A stretch of DNA of 64,000 nt from Jacaranda mimosifolia (GCA_018894105.1 CM032119.1:19175246-19239245), one strand, 5' to 3'. Shown: positions 37,887 through 50,357, counted from the first letter of the stretch. Translations and numbers: made by a program. Notes: generated from the letters alone by a model not told the origin.

Positions 37887-37895
37887 TTGAATCAA
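37887..37895 (+). repeat. MULE target-site duplication, left copy
   Basis: TTGAATCAA directly before the element's GGGTTAATTAG end; identical to 50768-50776. Nine bases is the diagnostic MULE length. Confidence 0.9.
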
Positions 37896-38042
37896 GGGTT
37901 AATTAGAAAAAAAATCCATAAACCTATTTTCCATTTAGTGTTCAGTCACCATTTGAATATTTACACACTAAACTCCCCACTTTTTCAAAAAAGTTAGGAA
38001 TCACTTCCCATATCTTTTAGAAAGACCTATATACCCTTGCAG
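37896..38042 (+). repeat. MULE left terminal inverted repeat
   Basis: Pairs imperfectly with the reverse complement of 50628-50767, from GGG at the tip to the CCCTT block. Confidence 0.7.
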
Positions 38043-38559
38043 CTGGGAAAAATAACAAAAATACCTAGGAAATGCGTTCTCTCTTGAAGAAGAATGCTTT
38101 CCTTTTTTTTATTTTTGCCTGAAATCAACTTGTCTAAGCGCCAAAAGAAAAGGGCACAAAACCGTTCCTCTGCCATCGACGTGAGAAGAAGAAGAAAAAG
38201 TGTGAAAAAAAAGGCACCAAGATTTCTGCGATAATGGAAGGAAAAACAGCTGCAAGAAGAAGCAAAGTACAAAAAGAATGATGAAAAGAAACAAAGATAT
38301 GTTTTCTGCATTTGAAATTTCAAATGTCCGTGATTTTTCAGTGTTACACTCATTTCTTGTCTATTTTCTCAAGTTTAAGGTTTTTATTCCATTTTTAGTC
38401 GCTAAACACTTGAACCGCTTTGATATATATATGATTTCTGTTATGAGATGGGAAGTTTCTGATTTGTACTTGAAGGGCATGAAAGTTGCACTTCACCTTT
38501 TACGGGTTTATACTTCTTTTTAACTGAAATTATATGGTGAAATTATACTATAAAACTAT

Positions 38560-40640
38560 CTGACTGTGGTAGTGTGTTATCTGTAGTACAGAACATCCAA
38601 GCTTGCAGTATACATAGGAAAAGTGTAGTATATAATTTGGGTAACTGCAATACATTTTAGAAGTAAATATCGCATAAAACATTCAAACTTTCAGTACACA
38701 TTGGGCAAAAGGGTAGTATAGTATATAATATGTATAATTGCAGTACATTTTAGGAGCATCTGCAGTACACATTAGGCAAAATTGTAGTATATAATCTGTG
38801 TAGCTGCACCACATTTTAGAAACAAATGTAGTATAAAGCATTCAAACTGGCAGTACGCTTTAGGCATAAGAGTAGTAATCTGCAGAGCTGCAGTGCATTT
38901 GAGAAGCAAATGTAGTATAAAACATTCAAACTGACAGTACACTTTAAGCATAAGTGTAGTATATAATCAGTATTGCTGCAGTACATTTTAGAAACAAATG
39001 AATGTAGTATAAAACATTCAAACTTGCAGTACACATTAGGCAAAATGTAGTATATAATCTGTATAGTTGCAGTACACATTAGGCAAAAGATGGAGTACAC
39101 TTTAGGCAAAAGTGTAGTATGAAATCTCTGTAGGTGCAGTACATTTTAGAAGCAAATGTAGTATAAAATATTCAAACTGGCAGTACACTTTAGGCATAAG
39201 TGTAGTATATAATCTATGTTGCTACAGTACATTTTAGAAGCAAATGTATGTAGGATAAATCATTCAAGCTTGCAGTACACATTAGGCAAAAGATGGAGTA
39301 CACTTTAGGCAAAAGTGTAGTATGAAATCTATGTAGGTGCAGTACATTTTAAAAGCAAATGTAGTATAAAATATTCAAACTGGCAGTACACTTTAGGCAT
39401 AAGTGTAGCATATAATCTGTATTGCTGCAGTACATTTTAGAAGTAAATGTATTTAGTATAAAGCATTCAAGCTTGCAGTACACATTAGGCAAAATGTGGA
39501 GTACACTTTAGGCAAAAGTGTAGTATGAAATCTCTATAGGTGCAGTACATTTTAGAAGCAAATATAGTATAAAACATTCAAACTGGCAGTACACTTTAGG
39601 CATAAGTGTAGTATATAATATGTGTTGCTGCAGTACATTTTAGAAGCAAATGTATGTAGTATAAAGCTATCAAGCTTGCAGTACACATTAGGCAAAAGGT
39701 GGAGTACACTTTAGGCAAAAGTGTAGTATAAAATCTTTATAGGTGCAGTACATTTTAGAAGCAAATGTAGTATAAAACATTTAAACTGACAATACACTTT
39801 AGGCATAAGTGTAGTACATATATAATCAGTGTTGCTGCAGTATATTTTAGAAACAAATGAATGTAGTATAAAGCATTCAAGCTTGAAGTACACATTAGGC
39901 AAAAGGTAGTATATAATCTGTATAGTTGCAGTACACATTAGGCAAAAGACGGAGTACACTTTAGGCAAAAGTGTAGTATGAAATCTCTGTAGGTGCAGTA
40001 CATTTTAGAAGCAAATGTAAACATTCAAACTGGCAGTACACTTTAGGCATAAGTGTAGTATATAATCTGTGTTGCTGCAGTACATTTTAGAAGCAAATGT
40101 ATGTAGTATAAAGCTATCAAGCTTGCAGTACACATTAGGCAAAAGATGGAGTACACTTTAGGCAAAAGTGTAGTATGAAATCTATGTAGGTGCAGTACAT
40201 TTTAGAAGCAAATGTAGTATAAAATATTCAAACTGGCAATACACTTTATGCATAAGTGTAGTATATAATCTGTGTTGCTGTAGTACATTTTAGAAGCATC
40301 TTAGTACACAAACATTCAAGCCTGGATTATACATTAACTGAAAATGTAGCATATAATCTTTGCATCTGCAGTACATTTTAGAAGCAACTGAAGTATAAAA
40401 CCTTTAAGCCTGTGCAGTGTACATTAAATGAAACTCTAGTATATAATCTGTGTATCTACAGTACATTTCAGAAGCAACTGTAGTAAAAAAATTCGAGCCT
40501 AAAGTATAGAATAACTGAAAGTGTAGTATATATTATGTGTTTCTAAAGTAAATTTTAGAAGCATGTTTAGTAGAAAACATTCAAGTTTTTAGTACACTCT
40601 ATCTAAAAGGGTTAGTTTATTATTTGTTTATATACTTCTT
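38560..40640. repeat. AGTACA/AGTATA repeat array I (~200-bp higher-order period)
   Basis: The short boxes GCAGTACATTTTAGAAGCAAATGT, CAGTACACTTTAGGCA and GTAGTATAxAATCTxTG alternate throughout. The longer phrase TAGGTGCAGTACATTTTA returns at about 39131, 39331, 39537, 39741, 39989 and 40186, giving a higher-order unit of about 200-250 bp. The array occupies what should be the first intron of the protease gene (splice acceptor TTTCTCATTGCAG at about 40660). Confidence 0.85.
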
Positions 40641-40660
40641 TTTTTTTTTCTCATTGCAGC

Positions 40661-43532
40661 AAAGCCAAGACATTGTGAGGTTTGCTCTCGTTGCTCTCCC
40701 CAATATTTTCAGAGTAAATTGGAGCTTGTGAAGTCCAAGATAGGGTCCAAACATTTTGATGCATTGAAGAAGACCCCTTTCTATATAAACATGGATATGC
40801 CTAAGTTAAGTTCAAGCTTCATTCGGCTTGAAGCTATACTTAGGAGGTTTGACCCAAAAAGCTCTCATTTCATTTTGCGACGGGGGGTTGAGGTTCATGT
40901 TTCTGCAGCTGAATTTTCAATGGTTTTAGGGTTGCTACATGTGGGGCAATCTGTTGATATAAGATTGAAGATGAAGTCTTCAACCTTTGATCGCCTTTTA
41001 TTTGGAAAGCTGCAGAATATAACTAGATCTGAAATAGCAAAAAAACTTGAGGAGTATGTATATAAGGATAGTGTGGAGGACTTGAATAATTTTTGTAGGT
41101 TGTACATAGTTTTTGTTTTTAATTGTATTCTGTTTCCAACATCTAATTATTGGACTCCACGATTCTCCTACCATACTTGGACAATTTGTCTAGAGTTGGT
41201 CTGTATGCATGGGTGTACAGTCGGCTTGATGGCTGCTTCATTTTTCTAATAACATTGATTATATTTATATTAAAGTAAGTATAATTTTTCGATTTATGAA
41301 TGACAGACATGGGTTTATGAACGCATCCTGTCACTAGCTTCACTAGTGAGTTTGTTTGAGTTTCCACGCTTTTACCGGTAGAAGGATAGCAAACTCCCAC
41401 AAAATGTGGAGCAGGTAGAGAATAAATTGAGCAAGTTACAGCAGATATGGTAATAATTGTAATAATTCATTATTAGTTTTTTGTATAATAATTTGAATTT
41501 GATAATTATTTCCATTGTAATAGGTTGTAGCCCTCAACCCTGCTCCAAAGGAGTCAGAATTGGCAGCTTTGATCAAGAAATTAGAGGCTGCCAGTACTGC
41601 CGTCAATGAAGTCCATATTTGTGATCATACAATATATGAAATAATTATTGCAGCAAAATGTGAAGAAACTAAATCATTGAAAGAAAAAATTGCTTCATTC
41701 TAATACATGGCAATAAAGGAGCAAGGTGAGGAGGAGTATCTAGTTGAGGAAGAGACTGATGGGGTGGAGCTTGAGCAGGAAGCTGGTGAGTATGTACGTG
41801 AGGGGGGACTTGATTTGGTACATGATGCATAGAAAGAAGGAGATGATTCTGAAGACATTGTGGATGAAGAAAGTCGAACCAAATTCCGTCATGATCCTTT
41901 AGATTTCCCCATACCTTTGAAGACAAAACATTATATACCAATTCAAGCGGCTCAGTTCGAGGAATCTGAGATTGAAGTAGCAAATGTCATGTCCTCGATT
42001 GTGACAAATGTGCGAAATCGAGAAGATAGGAAGCCAAAACAGAAATCTCCAAATTTTGTCAGCCTCCCGAGCACTACACCAGCCAAAAGAGCAAGACAAG
42101 TGACAAAGACCTATCGTGTTCGTCCTCATGCATGAAAAAATAAAGAACAGGAAGAGAATAAGGTGTTGTACACTACTTAATGTTTTATTTTTTTGCTATT
42201 TGCATTTCATTTGTAAACTATCTGTTGTAATAAATGTTATGATATCTTATACTTGATTAGTTCATATTTGCACTTAATGGATGATATCCTATACTTCATT
42301 TTGGTGATACTTGTACTTATGTGCTAATCTTTTGTACTCCAAGTTGATGATATTTATACTTAATGTGCTAATCTTTTGCACTTAATGTTGGCGATATTTG
42401 TACTTCATGTGTTTATCTTTTCTACTTCAATAATTGACACTTTACACCTAATGTGCTTGAGTTCTGTACCCCAGGTGGCAGATGAACCAATCCAGGTGGC
42501 AGATGAACCAACCAACCCAAAGACTGAAGTGGCTGATCCCTATAAAGGAAGGACTGATTATAGAGGTATTGATCTTATTCCAGTAGAAGAACGAGAAGTC
42601 ATCGACAACTTTGTCAGAAGAGATAATTTGAGGTAACAAAATTTGCTTATTATTTTTCTGTTTGATAAATTGGTATCTAAACTAACAATTAACAATTGTG
42701 TAGGGTGACTGTCTGGGAGGGAGCAAGACGGTTTCTGGATGGAAGAAACTTTTGTGAGCTCTTATTTGGAGGAGAACTTACCGATGACATAGTGGACTGC
42801 TACATGTCGATATTATGTAGCCCATCTTTCGGCAAGAAGTGTCAGCACAAGATGTGGTTCACGTCCTCAATAGCGTAGGTATGTCGCAGTTTCCTAACTT
42901 AATTTAGTTCTCATTTCCAATGAGTCTAACCATTTATTTTATACTTCATAGGCTGATATATTAGACCAACTCGAGGGACGCAACATCAAGGATATTACGG
43001 ATGAAGAATTTGTGGAGTTGAAGCTTTAACTTAACACCTTCACCTGTAAAGATTTGGAAGAGCTCACGGTTGACATTTTAAACCAGTGTCGTTACCTAAT
43101 CCTACCGATTTTCCGATGCCAGCACTGGTTCTTAGTTGTCCTCGACACCTCAACTTGTTCTTTCTTATACATGAATTCAATAATGGCCGCCAGATACAAA
43201 CCGATAGCTATTGCTGTTGTAAGTTTGCTTCCTTTCCCTATGATTTCTTCATAAAATAGGGAGTCAACAATGGATCAATATTTTTGTAGGCTTCATTCTA
43301 TTCTAGGTACATGAAGCTTTCATTGGGGAGTCGTGTGGACGAACAAATAAAGCAGAAAAAAAATAGGCAGCAAGCGGGAACAGTGGATTGTGGTGTCGAT
43401 GTATGCCTTTGGGCAGAATATTTTGCTAGAGACGCCCTCGAGTTCTGGAGGGATGCTAAAACAATTGAAATTGATAAATATCGTGCGAATATGGCATATA
43501 CAATATTAAGTAATGAAAATTCCAGGATTTGA
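40661..43532 (+). pseudogene. DUF1985 / ULP1-like C48 cysteine protease gene of the MULE (decayed)
   Basis: Exons joined by GT-AG sites run from an acceptor at about 40660. Segment 1 (40663-41270) is DUF1985-like (SKIGSKHFDALKKTPF, HFILRRG, FSMVLGL, DLNNFCRLYIVF). A Glu-rich linker covers 41524-42133. A 42475-42636 exon has a 21-bp in-frame duplication (VADEPIQ). The peptidase part (42701-43532) shows His in CQHWFLVV (43123), Asn where Asp is usual in YMNSI (43174), Gln in RQQAGT (43378-43383) and Cys in VDCGV (43399). ULP1/C48 enzymes cleave SUMO-like conjugates; the role in plant MULEs is unclear. Stops at 41701, 41830, 42876 and 43027 and a frameshift near 41175 inactivate it. A first exon may lie near 38236-38280. 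Confidence 0.75.
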
Positions 43533-43553
43533 ATCACTTGTATGTAAATACAC

Positions 43554-43767
43554 GTGTAAATTGAAGCATACTTTGTTTATAATATTATTTTGTATGTAAG
43601 TGATTTGAGTGCATTTTGAGGGCAATGAAGTACAGACCCAAAACAAAGAAAGTATAAAATGTGTAAATTGAAGCATACTTTGTTTATAATATTATTTTGT
43701 ATGTAAGTGATTTGAGTGCATTTTGAGGGCAATGAAGTACAGACCCAAAACAAAGAAAGTATAAAAT
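43554..43767. repeat. Perfect 107-bp tandem duplication
   Basis: GTGTAAATTGAAGCATACTT starts at 43554 and again at 43661, with identical following sequence through AGTATAAAAT. Near-identity implies a recent event in an old array. Confidence 0.95.
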
Positions 43768-44560
43768 GTGTTTCGGTGAAGAACACTTAAATTCAATTGA
43801 AACAGAGCAGGGAATATGAGTACAATTCAAGGGAAACAAAGTACAAACTCAGACTAACCAGAGTATAGAATGTCCTTCGTTGAAGTACACTTCAATTCAA
43901 TTAAAATTGGGTAGCGGATTCGAGTGCATTTTGAGGGAAATGAAGTACAGTCCCAGAAAAAAGAAAATATAAAATGTGTTTCGGTGAAGAACACTTAAAT
44001 TCAATTGAAACAGGGCGGGGAATATGAGTACAATTCAAGGGAAACAAAGTACAAACTCATACTAACCAGAGTATAGAATGTCCTTCGTTGAAGTACACTT
44101 CAATTCAATTGAAACTGGGCGGCAGATTCGAGTGCATTTTGAGGGCAATGAAGTATAGACCCAGAACAAAGAAAGTATAAAATGTGTTTCGGTGAAGAAC
44201 ACTTAAATTCAATTGAAACAGGGCAGGGAATATGAGTACAATTCAAGGGAAACAAAGTACAAACTCAGACTAACCAGAGTATAGAATGTCCTTCGTTGAA
44301 GTACACTTCAATTCAATTGAAACTTGGTGGCATATTCGAGTGCATTTTGAGGCCAATGAAGAATAGACCTAGAACAAAGAAAGCATAGAATGTGTTTCGG
44401 TGAAGAAAACTTAAATTCAATTGAAAAAGGGCAGGGAATTTGAGTAAAATTCAGGGAAACGGAGTACAAACTTGTACTCAGTACAATTATGGAGAAATGA
44501 AGTACAAACTCGACAAAATTAAGTATAAAGTTTGTTTTGTTGAAGTACACTTTTTGCAAT
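43590..44560. repeat. AGTACA/AGTATA repeat array II (~208-bp period), element centre
   Basis: The phrase TTTCGGTGAAGAAxACTTAAA recurs at about 43771, 43979, 44187 and 44397 (spacing 208-210). Within each unit AAGTACAxAC, GAGTATAGAATG and GAAGTACACTTCAATTCAAT boxes alternate. Located just after the protease stop codon. Confidence 0.9.
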
Positions 44561-44879
44561 TGAATAATTATTCTCCAATAATTATAATGATGTGCAAGTT
44601 CAATAATTTGAGATTATCGAATCTGGTGAAGTACAAATTTGTACGCATGATAGGGTAGATATCATCATCAAATTCTCATTTGTTTACATCTTTGAAAGCT
44701 TATGTATTCTTTCACTACTACGATTGATAACATTTATCCGTTGAACACTAATGATTAACAATTTAAAAATTTTACACTTTATTTTATTCATATGATAAAT
44801 ATTGGACATATACCAAGACTTAAAAAGCAAATCTTTGAACAAATTTCAATTCAAAAATATTAGTAAATATATTCAGATA

Positions 44880-45200
44880 TTAAGTACAAAGTTGCCGAAG
44901 TGAGGTGCAAATATGAAGAAATGAAGTACAATTGTCCCAAATTGAGGTACAAAATTCCACTACGTCTCGGACAACATGCAAGAATGCTAGTTTCATGCTA
45001 AATCAACTGCCTCATTGCCCAAGTGAGGTGCAAATGTGAAGAAATGAAGTACAATTGTCCCATATTGAGGTACAAAATTCCACTATGTCTCGGACAACAT
45101 GCAAGAATGCTAGTTTCACACTAAATCAATTGCCTCATTGCCCAAGTGAAGTGCAAATGTGAAGAAATCAAGTACAATTATCCCAGATTGAGGTACAAAA
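44880..45200. repeat. AGTACA repeat array IIb (~124-bp period)
   Basis: GAAGTGAGGTGCAAATxTGAAGAAATGAAGTACAATT-like units start at about 44897, 45020 and 45144. Three copies, about 95% alike, just before the transposase 3' end. Confidence 0.9.
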
Positions 45201-45289
45201 TTTAACTAGTTTACTGATTCTTTACAAGTTCAACGATTATGCCTTATTCTACCACAACTTTTACACTTAATTACACATTTTCTCAATCT

Positions 45290-47130
45290 ATGATAGAATC
45301 CTCTGTGTCCTTCTACGCCCAAGCTGAGATCAGCAATCATCATCATCTAGAGGGAACAAATGCATATCAAACGTAGGAATAGGGTTTATCACTGCTTGGT
45401 ATGCTTGTTGATACATCTTAACTCGGTAGTATTGATCGGTGAAGTCATACGGTGAAAGTGACTTTGTCTCGATACAAGCACAAGCATGTCTGCATGGTAT
45501 TTTATCAATCTACCATGCTCTGCACGAACAAAGCCTGCTATGTAAATCTACAGCATACGATTTATCTTGCTTAATCACCTCAAAGCTCCAACCGCTAGAC
45601 ATGACAACTTTTAAGTTACGAGAATGCATATGATTGATTGCCAACTTCTTCTCTTGCTTGGGACATAATTGACCAACCATCTTATGAGATTCTTCTCATC
45701 CATCATGCATCATAACCATTATTTGCATGCATATGTGATCAACCATGGCTGTAACTGACATAAATCTAACTTGTTTAACCCAATTATTCCAACATTCTAC
45801 TTGATTATTGTTTGTTACCCCCATCGATCTCTACTGATTAAGGAATTTGCCCAACATGGTGGGTCAGACTGCATAATAAAGTCTTTGGCAAGCGGCATTG
45901 ACTCCAAGATGTTGTCTATATGTCGGGTATACTCATGCCTTGTAGGCGTATATGCAGCTTTCATAAAAACAGAACACCAATGTTTCCTATTATGTAGATG
46001 GTACTTCCTTAATACCTGAATTTAGAATAATAGAACAGTAATGTGCTATATGTTATGAATTAGAGTTTATTTCACACAATTAACTCACAAACAAAGATAA
46101 AGTATACTTACCTGTTTCTTAAAGTTATCCACTAAATATCTCAAGAAATATGCATGGTGGCTACCGGGAAATATCATAAGGAGGGCCTTAAGAAGACCTG
46201 GATGTCAATCGGAGAAGAAAGTAAACCTTGATAAGCCAGGCAGATATTCAGAATCTAAGACACTTCTTAGCTTAAAGCAGAACCACTCCCAATTAATATC
46301 ATTTTTAGAGTCAACAACTACATATGCTAACGTGAATAAGTCATCATTAGCATCCTTACTGACAGCGCTGAGTGAGACTCCTTTGTATTTATTTTTAATA
46401 TGGATGCCGTCCAAGAATATCAATGGCCTACATCCCCTGAGAAAACCAAGAAGGCATGCATTGAAACATATAAATAGCCGACGAAATTTTCGACTGATTA
46501 GGTCAATCTCACAATCTGCAATACTTCCAGGGTTTGCCCTATTCACAGCATCACAATACCACCTCAACTTATCATAAGATCCCTTCTCAGCTCCATGGAT
46601 GTCATGCATAGCTAATTCCTTACCCATCCATGCTTTATGGTGCCTAAGTTCCACGCCGTATTCTCTGTAGATATCTTTCAATATGGAAAAGGGCCGATAA
46701 CATGGCTTTGATCTCAATTTATCCTTCACTACATTAGCAACCCAAGCGGAATCGGCTTTAGGATGTCTCCTTGTCCAAAGATTAGCCTTACCACATGTGT
46801 GCTCTAGATTGCATTTTCGAATGCCAAATAATTTATCAACCTCATGCCTTGATGCATAGATTCTCCATTTGCAATTTTCATCACTGCAAATGGCTATGAT
46901 TTTTTTGTTGTCATTTTTCTTGTATTTAAATGACTGCAAAGTAGACACTGCATAATTCTTAAGCATAATTCTGAACTCCTGAGCATCCTTGAATGTTTGA
47001 CCCTCTCCATATATGCAATTCCTCCATGCATCAATTGAGTTGCTAATTAAAGCCAATTCATTATGCAATGCATTGGTCGAACCAATTTCTTCCTCGACTG
47101 CATCCTTTGAGGTTGACAAATGAAGTACAA
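45290..47130 (-). pseudogene. MuDR/MULE transposase, main exons (decayed)
   Basis: Minus strand. The MuDR zinc/DNA-binding-type domain (about 47060-46780, FRIMLKNYAV...CKWRIYAS...CNLEHTC) precedes the catalytic core: first Asp in FLDGIHIKNKYKG (46409-46411), second Asp in FTFFSD (46208-46210) and Glu in VECWNNWV (45795-45797). A SWIM zinc finger C-x-C...C-x-H (CSC at 45530-45522, PCRHA at about 45490) and a GRRRTQRI-type basic C-terminus (about 45310) follow. An intron with donor CAG|GTAAGTA at about 46114 and acceptor TTCAG near 46018 fits the family. Stops at 46205, 45696 and 45510 and a frameshift near 45820 break it; the DDE residues remain. The N-terminal exon is at 50022-50357. Confidence 0.85.
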
Positions 47131-49990
47131 TTTTAGGTAAAATAAAGTACAATATGTAGAATAATTCAGTATTGTGGTATAATTTTAAATATACGAAGTA
47201 CAATTTCAGAACAATAGAAGTATAAAACACGAGCAATTGCAGTACAATTTTTGATAATCCATTAGTAGAACACTGTAAAGTTAATAAGAAATTCAGAAAA
47301 TTGAAGTACAAGTTAAGATAAAATGAAGTACAATTTGAGAACAGCTAAAGTACAGAAATTCAATGAAAAGAGTAAAAATTTGGGTAAAATGATGTATAAA
47401 ATGAAGTATAACTTTAAGAAACAGAAGTAAGAGAAGTGAAGTACAATTTCAAAACACCTGAAGTATAAAACTTCAATGAATGGAGTACAGGGTCAGATAA
47501 TTGAAGTACAAGTTCTGATAAAATGAAATACAACTTCGAACACTTGAAGTATGGAACTTCAATGAATGGAGTACAAGTTTAGGTAAAATGATGTATAAAA
47601 TGAAGTATAATTTCAGAAATAGAAGTACAATTTTGACAAAGTGAAGTACAATTCCAGAACACCTGAAGTATAGAACTTCAATGACAAAATACAGATTTAG
47701 GTGAAAGTATGTAAAAACTGAAGAATAAGTTCAGAAAATCGAAGTACAATTTCAAATAAAGTGAAGTATAATTTTAGAACTCTTGAAGTATAAAATCTTA
47801 GTTATTGCAGTATAATTTTTGGATAATCCATTACTAGGCGCTTCAAAATTAAATAATATATTCAGATAATTGAAGTACAAGTTCAGATAAAATGAAGTAC
47901 AATTTCGGACACTTGAAGTATAGAACTTCAATGACTGGAGTACAAGTTTATATAAAATTATGTATAAAATGAAGTATAATTTCAGAAAATAGAAGTACAA
48001 TTTTAACAAAGTGAAGTACAATTCCAGAACACCTGAAGTATAGAACTTCAATGAAAAAATACAGATTTAGGTCAAAGTATGTAAAAACTGAAGAATAACT
48101 TTAGAAAACCGAAGTACAATTTCAAACTCTCGAAGTATAAAACCTTAGCTATTACAGTATAATTTTTGGATAATCCATTACTAGGCGCTTCAAAATTAAA
48201 TAATATATTCAGATAATTGAAGTACAAGTTCAGATAAAATGAAATACAATTTCGGACACTTGAAGTATAGAACTTCAACGACTGGAGTACAAGTTTATGT
48301 AAAATTATGTATAAAATGAAGTATATTTTCAGAAAATAGAAGTACAATTTTAACAAAGTGAAGTACAATTCCAGAATACCTGAAGTATAGAACTTCAATG
48401 AAAAAATACAGATTTAGGTCAAAGTATGTAAAAACTGAAGAATAAGTTCAGAAAACCGAAGTAGAATTTCAAAACTCCTGAAGTATAAAACTTTAGCTAT
48501 TGCAGTATAATTTTTGGATAATCCATTACTAGGCACTTCAAAATTAAATAACATATTCAGATAATTTAAGTATAAGTTCAGATAAAATGAAGTACAATTT
48601 CGGACACTTGAAGTATAGAACTTCAATTGCTAGAGTACAAGTTTATGTAAAATTATGTATAAAATGAAGTATAATTTCAGAAAATAGAAGTACAATTTTA
48701 ACAAAGTGAAGTACAATTCCAGAACACTTGAAGTATAGAACTTCAATGAAAAAATACAGATTTAGGTCAAAGTATGTAAAAACTGAAGAATAAGTTCAGA
48801 AAATCGAAGTACAATTTCAGATAAAGTGAAGTAGAATTTCAGAACTCTTGAAGTATAAAACCTTAGTTATTACAGTATAATTTTTGGATAATCCATTAGT
48901 AGACGCTTCAAAATTAAATAATGGATTCAGATTACTAAAGTACAAGTTCAGATAAAATGAAGTATAATTTGAGAACACCTGAAGTATAGAACTTCAATGA
49001 CAAGAGTACATATTTAAGTAAAATTATGTATAAAATGAAGTGTAATTTTAAAAAACAAAAGTAGAATTTTTGATAAAGTGAAGAACAATTTCAGAACACC
49101 TGAAGTATAAAACCTTAGTAATTGCATTACAAATTAGATAATTTACTAGTAGAAAACTTCAAAGTAAAATAATAGGCTCATATAATTTTCAGTACAAGTT
49201 TAGATAAAATGAAGCACAATTTAGGAACACTTGAAGTATAGAACTTCAATGAATAGAGTATAATATTTCTGTAAAATGAAGTACAAAAGAAAGTACAATT
49301 TCAGAAAATAAAAGTATAATTTTAGATAAAGTAAAGTACAATTTCAAACTCTTGAAGTATAAAGTCCTAAAAACTGCAGTATATTCTGGATAATCGATAA
49401 ATATAACACTTAAAATATATACATTTAATGAATAAAGTAAAGATTTTGTAAAATAAAGTATAATCTCAAGAAATTGAAGTACAATTTTAGATAAAAAGAA
49501 GTATAATTTTTGAACAATTCAGGTGGAAATCGCTAGCAATAGCAGTATAATTTCGGATAATCAATTAGTACAACACTTTGAAGTGTAAAACTTAAATAAT
49601 AGAGTACAATTTTTGTGAAATGAAGTACAATTTCAGATAACTGGAGTACAAATTTGTATAAAATGAAGTACAATTTTCGAACAATTGAAGTATAAAACCC
49701 AGCAACTTTAGTACAGTTTTCGTAAAATCAAGTATAATTTCAAAAAATCAAAAGTATAATTTTATATAGATTACGTACAATTTGGGAACATGTCAAGTAT
49801 AAACCGCTACAAGCTACAGTACAATGTTAGATAATCCATTAGTAGAACACTTGAAGTATAAAACTTACATAATAGAGTATAATTTTTGTGAGATGAAGTA
49901 CAATGTTAGTCGCAATGAAGTATAATGTAGAACGCTCCAAGTACAGAAAGATTTTCAAATAAAGAACTTTTCAAGTACAAAACTTTACAA
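47130..49990. repeat. AGTACA/AGTATA repeat array III (~350-bp higher-order period)
   Basis: GAAGTACAATTTCAGAA, GAAGTATAAAAC and TGGAGTACAAGTTTA boxes recur every 20-45 bp. The phrase ATACAGATTTAGGTxAAAGTATGTA returns at about 47690, 48059, 48409 and 48763, so the higher-order unit is about 350-370 bp. It fills the intron between transposase exon 1 (50022-50357) and the main exons. Confidence 0.85.
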
Positions 49991-50021
49991 ACTGGAGTAC
50001 AGTTTAGATTCTGTAGAAGTA

Positions 50022-50357
50022 TTACCTTAAAACATCACTGCTCTTCTTTTCTCTGCTGCTTGATTCATTCTTTCGGTTTACCAGGATGTCAACAATGTTC
50101 ATCTTCAATGTCAAATGCAGTAAGACCATATTCATGGCATCGTCGTCATCAGTTAAACTCACGTACAATCTTTGATGTGGAGCTATATATTGCAAATTAA
50201 AGTGCTCAGCATTGATTTCGCTCCATTTTCTTGCGAGATTAATGTACATATCCATTAAGGTCATCCTATCCTTAATTGACATTATGTGGAGCTGGTCTTT
50301 GTAGCGGCAACTCCCCAACACTTGATTTAACACATTTGCTTCACTACTGGTTGACAT
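50022..50357 (-). pseudogene. MULE transposase first exon
   Basis: A 111-codon exon starting MSTSSEANVLNQVLG and ending DVLR at an AG|GTAATAC donor-like site. It contains DRMTLMDMYINLARKWSEI and an acidic TDDDDAMNMVLL segment that follow the N-terminal, PB1-like part of plant MuDR transposases. No internal stop, but the gene's other exons are broken. How its reading phase joins the next exon could not be settled, so an intermediate small exon is possible. Confidence 0.65.

Noticed and set aside
38816..39968. Minus-strand ORFs in array I coding Cys/Tyr-rich repeats (CLMCTATIQIIYY-like)
   Set aside because: They are translations of the AGTACA repeat array; length follows the repeat period and there is no start context or homology.
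38560..40640. Regularly spaced repeats resembling a CRISPR array
   Set aside because: Plant nuclear context, degenerate repeats, spacers as repetitive as the repeats and no cas genes.
46332..46577. 81-codon plus-strand ORF
   Set aside because: It is the shadow of the MULE transposase catalytic region.
47752..48626. Three similar minus-strand ORFs of 70-108 codons in array III
   Set aside because: They arise because the ~350-bp repeat lacks stops in one frame; the proteins are low-complexity Tyr/Leu/Phe repeats.
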